Of a DNA stretch of 59,626 nucleotides, positions 38,340 to 50,503 are shown one piece after another. The stretch is taken from NCBI RefSeq assembly GCF_000485595.1, contig NW_014577132.1:142726-202351 (forward strand). The letters are read 5' to 3'. Within the stretch, counting starts at the first letter, position 1; every line of letters starts with the position of its first letter. The notes beneath the pieces are model-generated. The model did no database searches and had not been told where the DNA came from. It saw only the letters and a list, made by a program, of their open reading frames with translations. The position numbers were made by a program, and so were the translations under genes. The stretch comes from Priapulus caudatus (lineage: Eukaryota > Priapulida > Priapulimorpha > Priapulimorphida > Priapulidae).

Positions 38340-38960
38340 ACAATCAAATGAGGCAGCAGCGGCGGCGCTGGCCAATGGTGTGATGATGATTCCGGCCACA
38401 CTACACGCCGCCGCCGCCGCAGCCGCCGCCGCCGCCGCAGCCGCGTAAAGCAGGGCTCGGCATCACGCGGTTTCCGCAATGAGCTTTGTCGACGACCGCT
38501 GTAGTCTTCACTTTGACACCGCCGCCCGTGGACCGCCTGCGCACGTCGCCACGAATCACGAGCGCGACTGACCCACGCGGAGCGTCGGCGTCCGTCTACG
38601 TCGCGCGCGTTGATCGCCGCGTCGGCGAAGAACACGATCTCAATTTCGGCATGCAATTGAGTGGAATGCTGCACATGAATGTAGCGTATACGCGGCAGCA
38701 CGCGCGCACTTGCAAAGGTGAGCGATAATTGCTGCGGGAGGGGCGGCCTTTATTTCTCGGATTACGGGATGGCCTGTGGCTGTTTGCGCTGGAGCAACCT
38801 GCGCTGACCAGGTGTTGCCCGAGCTATGCGTGACAAGCGGGAGAGGAGGAGGAGGAGGAGGAGGAGGAGGGGGGGACCTCTACGCGAAGAGATTACTTCG
38901 CATCTATAATTCATGGCGACTCGCGAACAGTCGCGCGGATACGCAGCGGAAGCTGAAGGG
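38340..38960. promoter_or_regulatory. GC-rich, CpG-dense block
   Basis: Contains GCC triplets (about 38407-38445), a CCAAT-type site (CCAATGG at about 38372), many CG dinucleotides and a (GAG)n run (38838-38870). It stands out from the AT-rich surroundings and could be a promoter or CpG island. Open frames on both strands are composition-driven. Confidence 0.35.
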
Positions 38961-39000
38961 GAAAACCCTGTAAATGTAAAGGCCGCCCACACTTCACCAG

Positions 39001-39002
<2 letters not shown>

Positions 39003-39075
<73 letters not shown>
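39003..39075. repeat. (GT)n microsatellite
   Basis: An uninterrupted GT run of about 35 units. Confidence 0.97.
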
Positions 39076-39078
<3 letters not shown>

Positions 39079-39395
39079 GCGCGCGTGTAAGTGCATGCGT
39101 GCGACAGGTGCGTTTGCGCGCGTCCGTTTTAGCGAGCGTACATCTCTACTAGCTTACGAGTTTATGTTCGTGCCTGCGTATTCTTATATTTGTCGTAGGT
39201 ACTGATCCTAATTACAAATTGCCAAAATTGCCATTGCCATCTAGAAATCAAGGCATTGCCTACCGTCTACAATGTAAACTAATACCAGGCAGTACACCAA
39301 TTAAGTCCTTTATAGCCTCTATACAGCGGTTCAATAAATTAACAAGAGAGGGCAGCACTAGACAGAACAAAAAATCGCTCCCCATATGGTATCAT

Positions 39396-39416
39396 TAGGT
39401 ATTATTAGCTCTTGAT
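39396..39416. repeat. Second copy of the 21-bp element end from 11326-11346
   Basis: All 21 bases match 11326-11346, although the two sites are 28 kb apart and lie in different surroundings. Probably a fragment of the same foldback family. Confidence 0.8.
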
Positions 39417-39604
39417 GGTATCCTAGTTTGTTAATAAATATTTATGGTCACATCCTATTAGTGAACCACGTGTCAATTCTCTCAACAAGTAACAGCTGAA
39501 TCACGATGATAGGACTGACAACGAGTACCCCATACATGCAACACTGTGAAATCCTGAATCTCTGTATTCCTGCTGTCCTCGGATTCATGCATACACACCT
39601 ATTT

Positions 39605-39653
39605 ACTCAGTTGCGCACGCACATACGCTCACACACACACGCGCACGCACGTA

Positions 39654-39685
<32 letters not shown>

Positions 39686-39830
39686 CACACAAACACATTC
39701 ATATATGTACAATTTACGTGCGACCGGCATGAACGTACGAACCAATACGTAAGTGACACGCGTGTGTGAAACGCATGCACGCACGCGTACCAACGCGCAC
39801 GTGCACGCACGCACGCGCATGCACACAGAT
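39605..39830. repeat. ACGC-rich microsatellite
   Basis: GCACGCAC units at about 39640-39690 and again at about 39775-39825, with unique DNA between. Confidence 0.9.
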
Positions 39831-41605
39831 GGAAGTAAAACTATATTGTACTAAAGCAAACAGTTTTCACTAAACACCTCCTCATCATCGCCAGTGGACA
39901 GCAGGCGCTCGGTGTTTACGACAGCCACCATGTTTTGACAGCACGTGCGGCTCGCAATAACCCCCTTATAAACCACTATCGGCACACTGTGATCACCTTG
40001 ACATATTAAGCATGTGGTCATTAAATGATTCTTGATTAAAAATCCCAATCAGCGTTAAATATTTAACGTAGATATTTAGCCCTGAGCACAGGCGCCTTTG
40101 ACCTGTCACTGGATGTAATTCGTGGCAGAGCTGACACGATGACAGGATACAATCAATTCGACAGCCGAAACCACCCTGAAAACATCTCCCAGCGGGTGAG
40201 GACGGCTGCACCTCTCATCGGTAATATGCCATAATATGCCAATGATGTCTCTTTATCCGATTAACAACGCCACACATATATATGTTCTGCATGAGCTACA
40301 CGCAGCACGATCTTTCACGGCACTGCATTACATCGAAAGCGTTGATAATTGTTATCATCTTTTTTTTACATTTAATAATTAATTCAGATGTGTGCGTATA
40401 TATTGAACGTCAATATTTATAATAAAACAGTACGGCAGAACTTACTACTGCATCATAGTGAGAACGCATAGTAAATTTTTGCCACGTACATAGAATTATA
40501 CAACCTGATATTTAATCAGCAAAGAACTAGGATATTACTATAATATCAGGAGTAGATAACCCTATTATCTACTCCTGATAATATCAATACATAATAGTAA
40601 TGTTCTTATTTGTTAATTTTATCGTATGATTGTAGTTTTTTTCTATTCCCTATTTATTTATTTCGTGTCATAGCTGGTCATTAAATAGGCAGGAGCAAGA
40701 CTGAAACTTAATATTACAGTTTGCAACCCAGTTGTTCAACTATACCGCAACTCCTAGCATCTGTATCAAATTTTTTCAAATTAATATGATTAAATACAAA
40801 AACCTGTTAATGAACACGTTATACCGTAATCCAAGCGTGAAGAGGCACGCAATTCCCGCTGTCACCATTTTATATAATTAACGCGAACTACTCTGATTAT
40901 AGAATAGATTACTAAGTACATTAACGTCACACTTCATTAATCCTAATCCGTCTAAATACATTTACTCGCGATTCCACTAATTAAAAACATTGTCGAAACA
41001 TCCAAAATTTAGCGTTGTTCATAAATTAATTCAGTATTAATATAATATCGCATGAATGCAACATTACATTGAAAACAATCACCTGCCACCAAATATACCA
41101 TAAACCACGATCACTGGTGCACAGTGGTCGGCACTGTATTCGGCATTCTAAAGTTGTTCAACTAAAAAAATCTTTGTTGATATGTATGAAAGCACATTTT
41201 TCACCGAATCATATATACTGGAAATAAAACAGACGCATGTGACTGTCTAGTAAATTGAGTCCGAGCTTTGCACGTTTCGCTTTTATTCGGCGTGGAGCCC
41301 GTGTACATACGCACATATTCAATTACCCGTGCGCGAGTTGTTTTTTTCACAAAAAGCGCCAGAACGCGTATAGAGGGTTGGGCGCCCCTGTTGATCCCTT
41401 GTTTGCAAGCGGTGTCAGTTTAAGCGCAGGATCAGGAGTACAATAAACGCAAGCAAACACCAGCGAGTCGCTGAAACTCCGACATTGTTCGGTGTTAGCG
41501 GGCAAACCGTGCTGGGAATTGGCTATCAAAACAATGACGGTTTAATAATCTAATTAATTCACAGTTTTACATGCGTGGATGAGTGGAGTAAAGAGAGCAC
41601 GAGCT
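39831..41605. other. AT-rich noncoding DNA
   Basis: Contains the hairpin at 40544-40580 and a doubled ATAATATGCC at about 40220. No gene seen. Confidence 0.5.
40544..40580. repeat. 16-bp hairpin
   Basis: TATCAGGAGTAGATAA at 40544-40559 is exactly inverted at 40565-40580 with a 5-nt loop. Weaker pairing extends outward. Possibly a foldback fragment. Confidence 0.8.
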
Positions 41606-41609
41606 AGGA

Positions 41610-41850
41610 ATAGTGCAGAAAGAGAGAGAGAGGGGGATAGGGAGAGGAGAGGGGACAAAGAGACAAAGAGCGCGTGAGCGGGAGCGAAAACAAGGGATAT
41701 AGCGAGAGAGATGAATGGCGAGTAAGTGAGAGAGGGGGAGAGGGCAAAAACAAGTGGGGAGAAGGCCCATGAAAGAGATAGAGAGAGAGAGGGAGAGAAG
41801 GAGAGAGAAATAGAGAGAGAAAAAAAGGGATAGATAAATAAACAGGTAGG
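41610..41850. repeat. Purine-rich (GA)n tract
   Basis: Degenerate GAGAGG and AGAGAG repeats on the plus strand. Confidence 0.85.
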
Positions 41851-44301
41851 CCGTAGATACATAGATGACATAGATGATCTGAACATATGTCGCGTGTTCA
41901 GCCTAATACTGTCACAATATGCTAGTCTATATATTATAAAAACTACTGGAAATAACAAAATCTATGTTCCTTTTATTATTATCCAAACTCTGACGAGTGC
42001 AGGCACACAACGAGTGGAAACAGGAGAACTAGTGCGCGAGCGAAAACGAGAGCGAAGGAGACAGAGAGTATATGGGATGATATCGGATGATATCGGTTAA
42101 ACAAAAGCAATGAGCTGACGTCACTTACCTTACTAACGCCGAAAATAATGCGCGCGCACCTAGGCACGCGCACGCACGCACATACACATGCTCGCAGGCA
42201 CGCATGCACGTACGCATGCACGCACGCTCTCGTAAGCATTCTGGCGTTTCGGACAGGTGTCAGTCACGCCGTGCTAGCGGCGGCGCGGGCTCACCGATCA
42301 ATTATCGCATGAAAGTTTCAGCAGGGGCAGGCAGGTTTAATCAGATGGCATCATGGCAACGAGTGTCGCCCGCGGCGGAGCGGCATCCTTTTGTGAATAA
42401 GTTAATGCGCCCGAATTGCAATATGTTGCGTGTAAACTTCTCCAAATAACCGCGTAGTGGCTATCGTGGGTAACTCGCACCGGTTGCCCCTGACGCAACC
42501 ACGCCTCACGCTGACCAGCGCGTTACCAGAAACCGATTGCAGACGTCGTTGTCGCCTGTATCCGTATAAGTAAAGGATGACTGACGCGACAACGACCCAC
42601 GAGGCCAAACTAACTCCGCCGCAGAGATGCGACGCGAATGTTGCGTCTGCTCAGGTGTAACAAAATGGCCGAGTCCGTGCATGGTGATTACCACGCACAC
42701 CGATCCCGAACGCAGCTCTTCCCGCCAGTATATACGCGCATATGCAAATTCCTTGCGAGTTGCGACGGCGAGGACAATGCGCAAGGTCGGTGAGAATAAA
42801 GATAGGCGGGAACGCCTGTCCGGGGCGTCGGGTGCGCCTTAACCGTCAGCTCTTTGATACCACGGTATATATATTCGCTGACAGATGCACACCCACTCAG
42901 ATATCACGGATAAACGTTGGCAGCATTAAAGATTAACGAGATTGCTTAATGAGGGGAGAGGAGCTACTGTGTGGATCGGATGACCGAGGTGGTGCGAAAG
43001 TGTGAAGTAAGGTGTTGACTGCCTGTAGTAATTTGGAATTAAAAGCACCGAGCAACGTAATGACCCAGTATACAATGCACTCGCTCAGTGCAGCCACGCT
43101 TCCTTAATTTCATGTCGATGGCTGTAACACGTAGATGATATAATCTCAACAGTTGCCTCATTTCTAAAAGCATATATACCTCCGTGAATAGCCTGCATAA
43201 CGTTATGGCTAGATTATCATCGTGTATGTGTCAGCTACCCTTTAAGAACACTAGGCCAATGTGGCACGCAGATGGTTTCAGACAGCTCACTAACCCGCAA
43301 CTACCCGTTGACTGTTTGCCAGGCCGCTGGCTAACAACACAACTGCAATACCCCAACGAAGGCAAATATTTCACATATGGTGGCAGTGTGGTGATAAAAA
43401 CTGCAGCCTCCAATTAAACAACCTCCGGCTAATTATACTACAGCGATGAATCACCACTTGCCGGCACTCTTGCAAGGGTATTCATTCCTTGTTTAACAAG
43501 ATTATCAAACCTTAAATGCACTCTAATGGTTTCATTACAGAATAAATATTAATTTATTATGTATTTTAAGACACTCCGTGTGATCGGGTGACTATAGTTT
43601 TTCGGCTTGCAGATAGCGAAACATGACCATAATGAACAACGGGCGCCTTGGAAGCACTCATGGAGTTTCTCTGTGATACACACAACCCTCGCTTGCTATA
43701 TAATTTAACATTTCCGCACGTTTTTTACCAACTGTGGAAAACTTTGAGTCAGCCGCCAATAATCAAGTTGTCAGAGTAAATCGAAGTGGTAGCCGCTCGA
43801 TAGATTTCTAAAGTTCCCAACCATAAGACGCTTAAATAGCCCTAACGAATAAAACATGGTCAGCCCACGCGAGATAGGGTCTTGCAGAGCATATTATTGT
43901 TAATTGCATGCATGCAAATCCAAATCAAGTGAAGCCCGTCCAGCATAAATGAACGCCGCCGGCGTATTTCAGTATGCGTGCAATTAGATTTGGTGACACG
44001 ACTCGTGTGCGCATTCGCGGCATTAGCTTAATCACAAATGTCCATAAACCATTTGGGAGTGCAATTAGTACGACCCACAGATTACTAACCCTCATCAATT
44101 TTGCAAAATGAACGATCGCCTTTCACAAATGCTTTTGTGCAACTGTCATCTGCGCTGGAGTTTTAGACATCCCGCTGGTGTCGATCACACATCGAACACA
44201 TGCACAGTGCGACCACAGCAGTTAGAGAATCTGGCTTCTGACAGACGAGATAGGAGCTGGTGACCAATTGTAAACTCTTACCAGGCAGTGGTATGCGATC
44301 A
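41851..44301. other. Noncoding DNA
   Basis: GATGATATCG is doubled at about 42077; an ACGC-rich run lies at about 42150-42230. 42240-42420 is unique and GC-richer, with an RFX half-site-like ATGGCAAC. Short open frames on both strands lack support. Confidence 0.5.
43900..44150. promoter_or_regulatory. Possible regulatory element with octamer and homeodomain-type sites
   Basis: Includes TAATTGCATG, the octamer ATGCAAAT (43912-43919), GCAATTAG twice and CATTAGC in unique, repeat-free DNA. It resembles conserved noncoding elements by texture only. Confidence 0.2.
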
Positions 44302-44307
44302 CCGCTG

Positions 44308-44631
44308 CAGGGGTAGAAATTAACTTTCGTTGGATTCCCTACCCTCAAAAAGAGGGAGTCCGCAGCAAAATGAGGGAGTCTGCACTCTGAGGTTCAAAAT
44401 TAAAGATATTAACAATAACGCATGTGCTTATTTTTAAGATTTTCTGCCAAATTTTCTTTGGACATTAGCTGAAATAATACAGTAATTCCGCGAAGCCGTG
44501 CTCCGGAACGAACTAGTTAGTATGGCAAAATTTTCAGGGAGTCACACGGACTCCTGCATATGTCAAATCAGGGAGTCCGACAGTAAATCAGGGAGTATTT
44601 GACTCCGGACTCCCGTTAATTTCGCACCCTG
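44308..44631. mobile_element. hAT-like MITE with CAGGG termini and 6-bp target duplication
   Basis: The left end CAGGGGTAGAAATTAAC and the right end GTTAATTTCGCACCCTG form inverted termini. CCGCTG flanks both sides (44302-44307 and 44632-44637). The 324-bp body has at least five GGGAGTC or inverted GACTCC motifs, mostly near the ends, and no coding capacity. The CAGGG ends suggest the hAT superfamily, although its usual target duplication is 8 bp. Confidence 0.75.
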
Positions 44632-44637
44632 CCGCTG

Positions 44638-47600
44638 CCTAACCTCGCTCACCATTGGCGCTGTTGATATGCCTGTCAATATGAACTTGTACCCGTGTCT
44701 ACACTAGGATAAATAACCAGGGTTATAACTTATGCGTCTACTCAAGGAAACGTACGTACTCCGGGTTACGCGTAAGAAAAATTAACTCAGGTTGTGTGTC
44801 TACGTGATGCAATCACCTCGGTTGTTATAAACCCTAAAAAAGGAGTAAAGTAAAAAAAAAAAGGTAAAGGAGGTCTGCACGTGTTTTTTTCGGACGATTG
44901 GTTGCTTCACTGTTTTGAACATATTATAACCGAATAATCAGGTTGGTTTTATCACGATCAAGGAATTCTTTCACCAATATAAACGATCGCGCTTTTGGCT
45001 TCAGTGAAACTGTGTGTGCGCGCGTGCGTGTACATGCGTGAGTGTGAGTATGTATGTGTGCGTGTAAGTATACGTGCGTGAGTAGTGCACGCTCGCGTGT
45101 GTGTGTGCCTGAATGTACGCATGTTTGAGAGTTTAAATGGTTTAAACTGAAGCGAACCGTGTAGTATAGACATTACCTGTCAAACACGAGTAGAGTCAAT
45201 ATATACTATATGCACTTGTTGGCAGGACTGTTTACAAATGTATACGTTAGTCTTTTGTCGTGTTGTCGAGGGCCTCAAACACTGTAAATACCACCCTGGC
45301 GCCAGTTTTACGAGATAACTGCATAGAACATAGGCCGCATAGCAAGCTGTCGCCGTAAAAGTATAACAACACACACAAACAGGCGATACGTTCGAATAGT
45401 AAGCAATCCTATCTACTTCTAAGCACTACGGGACACGATGGCGACCGTGGAAGCAGAAAGGAGAGAACGGGATAGAGAGACGAATGTTGGGCACGTGTAT
45501 CGTACTTGTAGCGCTCGACTGAGTCCATACATCAATGCCTCGATCAGTGCTGCACTAGGGGAGCTGGAATCAACTCTGAACGCGAGCTGCTTATACACAA
45601 ACATACACGACTCCGGACATCTTTGCTGCACGTGTGGACAAGAGAAGACACGATGTGAGCATCGGGAAAGATCAGCGGGAGTTCGTATCCAACAAAAGAA
45701 GGGGCGAGCACTGATATATTTACATAGAGAGACTCCACGGAATATATTTTGATATTCTGAAATATATGTCTTTGAATATGTGTGTGCGTTCGTACCTACG
45801 CACGTGCACGCATGCGCCATGCATGCGCGCGCAAGTTCCTGCAAATTATGTAAAGTAATACAAACGAATCACATGATATAATAAGTAACAAAATTACGCT
45901 ACTCGTTCTTTCAACATTAAAATCCGTTCATACTAGACAAGGCAAGTGTTTTGCAACCGCGCAATGCAGCGGCTGAAACATCGCTGACCCTAAAACGATA
46001 GCCACACATGCAGAGTCGAGCTAGCCGCACTTTCACATATACAACTACTAGAAGCGTACCCCCAACTCTAGACGCCACTAATCACTGAGAGCAAGAAGCG
46101 ACTAGCATAGCTCAGCGTTTCTTCTGATCGGACCCGTTGAAACACGGCTGACAATCTTCCCCATCCACATCGGGCTAATGACTCAGCCGCACATAGTCCA
46201 ATATAGATCCGTCTAAATATAGTGCGGAATCGCGCTCGACGAAGCGCGCTTTGACAACAGGTCTTCTGTTGTGACTTGACCAATGTGCTCGCAACATGGG
46301 ATCGAAAGGGCCGTCGCTGGGTAAACAAGCGCACAGCACTAAAGCTGCTGCGCGCACAAGCAGCCGAGTCAGATTGATGTCTATAAAGTGACGACGGAGC
46401 GGCGTAAATATGTTTATGGGCGAGCCATCCCGGCCCGACTCTGAGGGAATGCCTTACACTGACGCTGCTCATGATAAGCGCTGATTCTCGCGCCGATATG
46501 TTTTTTTCTTAGTTGCGGCATCTCGTGTGGTACAGATGACACGTGGCGCCTACGACACGTGCTGCGGAGCGGGAAGGAGGGAGGGAGGGGGGCAGTGCTG
46601 ATGTAGTTCCCAGCCTTGATCTCTCCCACGTAGATTCTGTGAGGTGTAACCTTAGTGTAATGTTCGAATAGATATGTCCGCGGATAAAAAATCTACCGAG
46701 ATTTTGCCCAAATTGATGCTCCCAAATCAAATACCTTTATACTATAGAACATTCTCTATGAATGTGTGATCATTACTTATGGATTGCTCCCATGAAATCT
46801 AAAAAACACAAGCAAATTGAGAAACTTGCCAACATCTTTCGAGTCAGGCAACTGACTGCTTCTGTCAGTGAATTTTCCATTTGTCGTCTGTCAGTCAATC
46901 TTGCGTCCATCCGTCCGCCCGTCCGTCAATGTGTCTGATGGATTTTCTCTCTATTTCGTAGGCTCGCCACCTTGCTCGCTATTTCTCGACCTCCGCATGA
47001 TGACGGGCTGTCTGTACGTCTCTGCTACTTTCTCTTTTTCTCTCCTCCTCTCCCTTTCTCTTCCTCTATCGCTTTTTTCCATTTCTCTCGCTTGCTTTCT
47101 TTCTATCGCTTTCTCTCCCCTCTCTGTTTCACACACTCCCCTTCTCGGGAGTGAGAAATGGAGACATACTCTGTGTTTGTAGTAAGCGGTCTCTGCTTCG
47201 CTCTCCCCCTCTCCCCCCCCCCTCTCTCTCTCTCTCTCTTGATCTTTCACCTCTGTGATAGTTGATATCTTGAGTGTTAGCCGGCTTCAGTTAAGTAGCG
47301 CACAGGGCCAATAATACTTTGCTGGGGACATTCCTTCCAAATTGGTTAAAGGCAGCAGGGTTGGGCCAGTTTGTTTCGATTCGGCACGGCCTCTAGAAAC
47401 ACACTGGCGCACGTGCTAATGTTTACGTCTCCCAGTAACTAGTGTGCTAGAAGATGACCAGAATTATCCGAATTCGGTAAGAATAATAAACGCCCGTTTT
47501 CAGAAAAACGATGAAAGCCTCATGCGGAAAAGATTTGTTTTCACGCACGCGTAATGGATATCCGATGCGAGCCACTGAGAAAGTTGATTTTAGACCAGCG

Positions 47601-48884
47601 CAAACTTTACGGGAGCCCTAGTTGTAAGTTGACCTTATCAGTTTTAAGACTTCTAATCAAATTCAAGTGCTTAATACGTAGCAGTAATGGTACGTGACCA
47701 CTATAAATTTACAAGACACGTGCTTGGAGTAATTGTAGAAAGGCATATATATCTGTATTTGCTCATATCATATAACCCAATAATGTCATTTTCCTGCCCA
47801 TCAATCACTAAAACAAGCACGTGATGATGATTAAACCTTTAGGATATGGGAAGCTGTTTCCTGGCTGAATCTAGTTTTACAGCTTGATCGTGTTTTACGC
47901 AACCGTAACAGTAATTAGCCTACGTCAAGCAGCCGGAAAATCTCAAGAAATCACAACAGATGTCTGACAACTGACACATGCATGCATGGGGGGCACGCAC
48001 GCACGCATACGTGCGCACGTACACCCTGGACGCACGTACACACGCACGCATACACACCAGGGTTAGCCACCTAACGATGGCCTTGTTCTTGAGAGTGGGA
48101 CTATTTTGTAAACACGCTCATAGCGGTATGTCAACACGGATATATGATATGAGAGTGGTTTTCGGAAGTAGATAGCTAATCTGGTTTATAGAGGAGACAG
48201 CCTACGTTTTATATCAGTCTCTTTTGTCGAGTATCTGTACACAAAGTTACCACTGAATAATACATGCGATGCATGTGAGTAGTAATAAATTCCATTACCT
48301 AATCCTTCAGTATAAGTAAAGTATATGCACTTTTTAAGTCAACATACCACTCATAGACGTGACATAGTAATGATAAGTAGGGCAGTGGATTTTCTTATAC
48401 ATTAGTGGCTGACTACTATAGCTTGTCGCTCAGGTCTCTGCTCGAACTTTAAAACACAATGGTGAGTGGGCCTGAATGTAACACATACTAGAGCTTCCTT
48501 AATAGAAATTACGACATGTAAATCTTGATTTTCTTTACCATAATTTGGCCGTAATTCAAATTCCTCTTTCCTACAAAGCTTTCACGTATGTTACACTCGG
48601 TTAGTGGGTATGCTTTATGTAAAAGATTTTAGTACTTTTAATATCTACTTAACCAATCAAAGAATGAAGTCTGGCTACCATTTGTTTTTGTTTTTCAAAT
48701 ACACCCCCTCAACCACTTTCCTTGAAATTATGCAGCCCTAGACATTTTTTAACTGAAACTAAGTGCAGTATTTATACATATAGTCTACCTTTGTATAACC
48801 AACCTGCATTATTCACCCCCACCCCCACCCCCACCCACACATGTCGCCAGGCTACATTCAATGCTTAGATGAAAGCCACCCTAC
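44638..48884. other. Mostly noncoding DNA
   Basis: Holds the small open frame at 45438-45752, TG-rich repeats at about 45010-45110, CT-rich low-complexity sequence at about 47030-47240 and a CCCCCA run at about 48817-48836. No other feature supported. Confidence 0.5.
45438..45752 (+). CDS. Small open reading frame, unassigned
   Basis: A 104-codon ATG frame with purine at -3 and G at +4 (CGATGG), not repeat-driven, stopping at TGA. The start is highly charged (MATVEAERRERDRETNVGHV), the middle is mixed, and it contains HLCCTCGQEKTRCEHRE with five Cys/His residues that could bind metal. A longer open frame covers the opposite strand, so coding is uncertain. No family recognised. Confidence 0.25.
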   Translation: MATVEAERRERDRETNVGHVYRTCSARLSPYINASISAALGELESTLNASCLYTNIHDSGHLCCTCGQEKTRCEHRERSAGVRIQQKKGRALIYLHRETPRNIF

Positions 48885-49151
48885 CTTTGTTACTGCGCCG
48901 ATCTTTTGCTGGTAGGCCTTCGAGTAGAGCATCATCAGGCGCAGCGCTTGCTTTTTCAGCTCGACCAGTCGCGCGTTGCAGGCTTCACAGCACACCCCGC
49001 CCGCAGGCTGCGTGAGGCCTGCGGTCTGCAGGGCGGCGGTCCTGGTGGGTCGCGGGGTAGGGGCAGCTCCCTCCGCTGCACTGGTCGTCTGCCCACTGCT
49101 TGACAACCAGTTTGGCTCCGTGTCACAGACTGCATGCTCCTCGCGGCGGAT
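48885..49151 (-). CDS. Unassigned internal exon with CC-x2-C motif
   Basis: An 89-codon exon, phase 0 in and out. The acceptor is TGTTTTCCTAG after a pyrimidine tract and the donor is ACAAAG|gtaggg. It starts IRREEHAVCDTEPNW, passes through a Ala/Pro/Thr-rich stretch, and ends with CCEACNARLVELKKQALRLM and a helical tail. The reading frame is open throughout and the Cys motif resembles a small metal-binding knuckle. I do not recognise the family. It shares the CC-x2-C-x6-LK-x2-A pattern with the exon at 11548-11813, also on the minus strand and in a compatible phase. It is not part of ANKEF1, whose stop lies at 54146. Confidence 0.6.
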
Positions 49152-49256
49152 CTAGGAAAACAGATGCACCATCACTATAATATATAAATATAATATATAT
49201 TATGATATATCACTTATAGTATAAGAACCCGATGAATGATGTAGAAGCAGTAGAAA

Positions 49257-49472
49257 GGTCGAAGGGTCGATGTCGTATAGGGTACTACATATATGTACCC
49301 GAGGTAACTATCTGATATGGTTAGGGTTAGGGAGTAGGCGTAGGCGTAGGTGACATATATGTACCTGAGGTAACTATCTGATATGGTTAGGGTTAGGGTT
49401 AGGGTTAGGGTTAGGGTTAGGGTCACTTATACGTATAGTATTGTACCCTATACGACAACGACCCCTTCAGCC
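49257..49472. mobile_element. Related foldback element with long TTAGGG tract
   Basis: Inverted ends of about 29 bp (GAAGGGTCGATGTCGTATAG at the left, inverse at the right). The interior has a direct repeat of about 46 bp at 49287 and 49354 that includes TATCTGATATGGTTAGGG, then about seven TTAGGG units. The termini align with the two other family members, but I see no clear target duplication. Confidence 0.75.
49380..49423 (+). repeat. Interstitial telomere-type repeat (TTAGGG)n
   Basis: About seven near-perfect TTAGGG units, inside the foldback element at 49257-49472. Confidence 0.9.
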
Positions 49473-49659
49473 CTAGTGATGAATTGCGTTCATGTTCTCA
49501 TCGGTACACACATTTGTTTAGATAAACACTCATATCGGCGATATCAGTGATGTGTCAAGAAGCAAATATTTGATCAGTAATTCCTGTAATGTATTCCGTA
49601 GTCATGAAAACTACGCATGTACATGACTCACCGTTATAACCAACCCGGGGCAAACTTAC

Positions 49660-49922
49660 GCTGAGAGGGTCTACGTCCCCCAGGGTACTGCCGGAACGTA
49701 ACCTGGGTACGGTCCGGTATACCGGAACGTACCCTGGTACTATCTAATATGCCGGACCGTACCTCGCCTACTCCACTAACGAGTCTAGGGAGTCGCATAC
49801 ACCTACTCCCTAACCCTAACCCTAACCATATCAGATAGTTACCAGGGTGCGTTCCGGTATACCGGGTCAACGTACCCAGGGTACGTTCCGGCAGTACCCT
49901 GGGGGACATAGACCCTATGATC
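49660..49922. mobile_element. Foldback MITE with TTAGGG core and 9-bp target duplication
   Basis: Imperfect inverted arms of about 88 nt at each end (about 49667-49753 and 49828-49916) share AGGGTCTAYGTCCCCCAGGG. The interior has CCCTAA repeats and a TATCTGATATG block. CAAACTTAC occurs at 49651-49659 and 49923-49931, a 9-bp target duplication. The minus-strand open frame across it is a by-product of the repeat. Confidence 0.85.
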
Positions 49923-49972
49923 CAAACTTACCAGGGAAGAATTGTGACAGAAAAATATATCTATAGGCTTCA

Positions 49973-50008
49973 CCAGAGCATATAAATCAGGTGATCTATA
50001 TGCTCTGG
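49973..50008. repeat. 12-bp inverted repeat
   Basis: CCAGAGCATATA at 49973-49984 is inverted at 49997-50008, with GGCTTCACC on both sides as a short direct repeat. Confidence 0.7.
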
Positions 50009-50159
50009 CTTCACCCAGACAATTAAATAGAAAACATAAATTTAAAAAAATGCCAAAACAATCTGTTGAAAACAATTGACGGTTCGTTGTCAGAAACAAA
50101 ATTAGTCTTAACATTAGTCTTAAGTTTAACAATAACTTCGACTCGTAGATCGTCACGTC

Positions 50160-50280
50160 GAACGTCGTAAATCCTTGTAAATTTCCTTGTAAATATCCTT
50201 GTAAATTTCCTTGTAAATTTCCTTGTAATTTCCTTGTAAATATCCTTTTAAAATCCTTGTAAATTTCCTTATATTTATAA
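50160..50280. repeat. 12-bp tandem repeat, about nine copies
   Basis: Units of TTCCTTGTAAAT with small changes. Since 12 is a multiple of three, the minus strand reads KLQGNLQGN without stops, which accounts for the long minus frame across 49839-50348. Confidence 0.88.
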
Positions 50281-50503
50281 TTACGAGATCCTAGACCCTC
50301 TAGTACTTGATTAAGAAGAAAATAACGCATTACCACAAAGAACTGCAATTATAGTAATATTATATTTTATATTAATTAGTAAAACACGCGTATTTCATGG
50401 AAAACACGTCAGAAACACTACTTATCTACCGATCGTATGACAACACAAAGTTAAAAATGTATACAAGTGGCGTATTGTTCTCTTGTTTGGGATATTTTGA
50501 TGA

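Noticed and set aside
42340-42360. RFX X-box in unique DNA (ATGGCAAC)
   Set aside because: Only one half-site is present and no ciliary gene start is adjacent.
49634-50348. Two long minus-strand open frames (91 and 169 codons)
   Set aside because: One lies in the foldback element; the other is sustained by a 12-bp repeat. Neither has conserved content.
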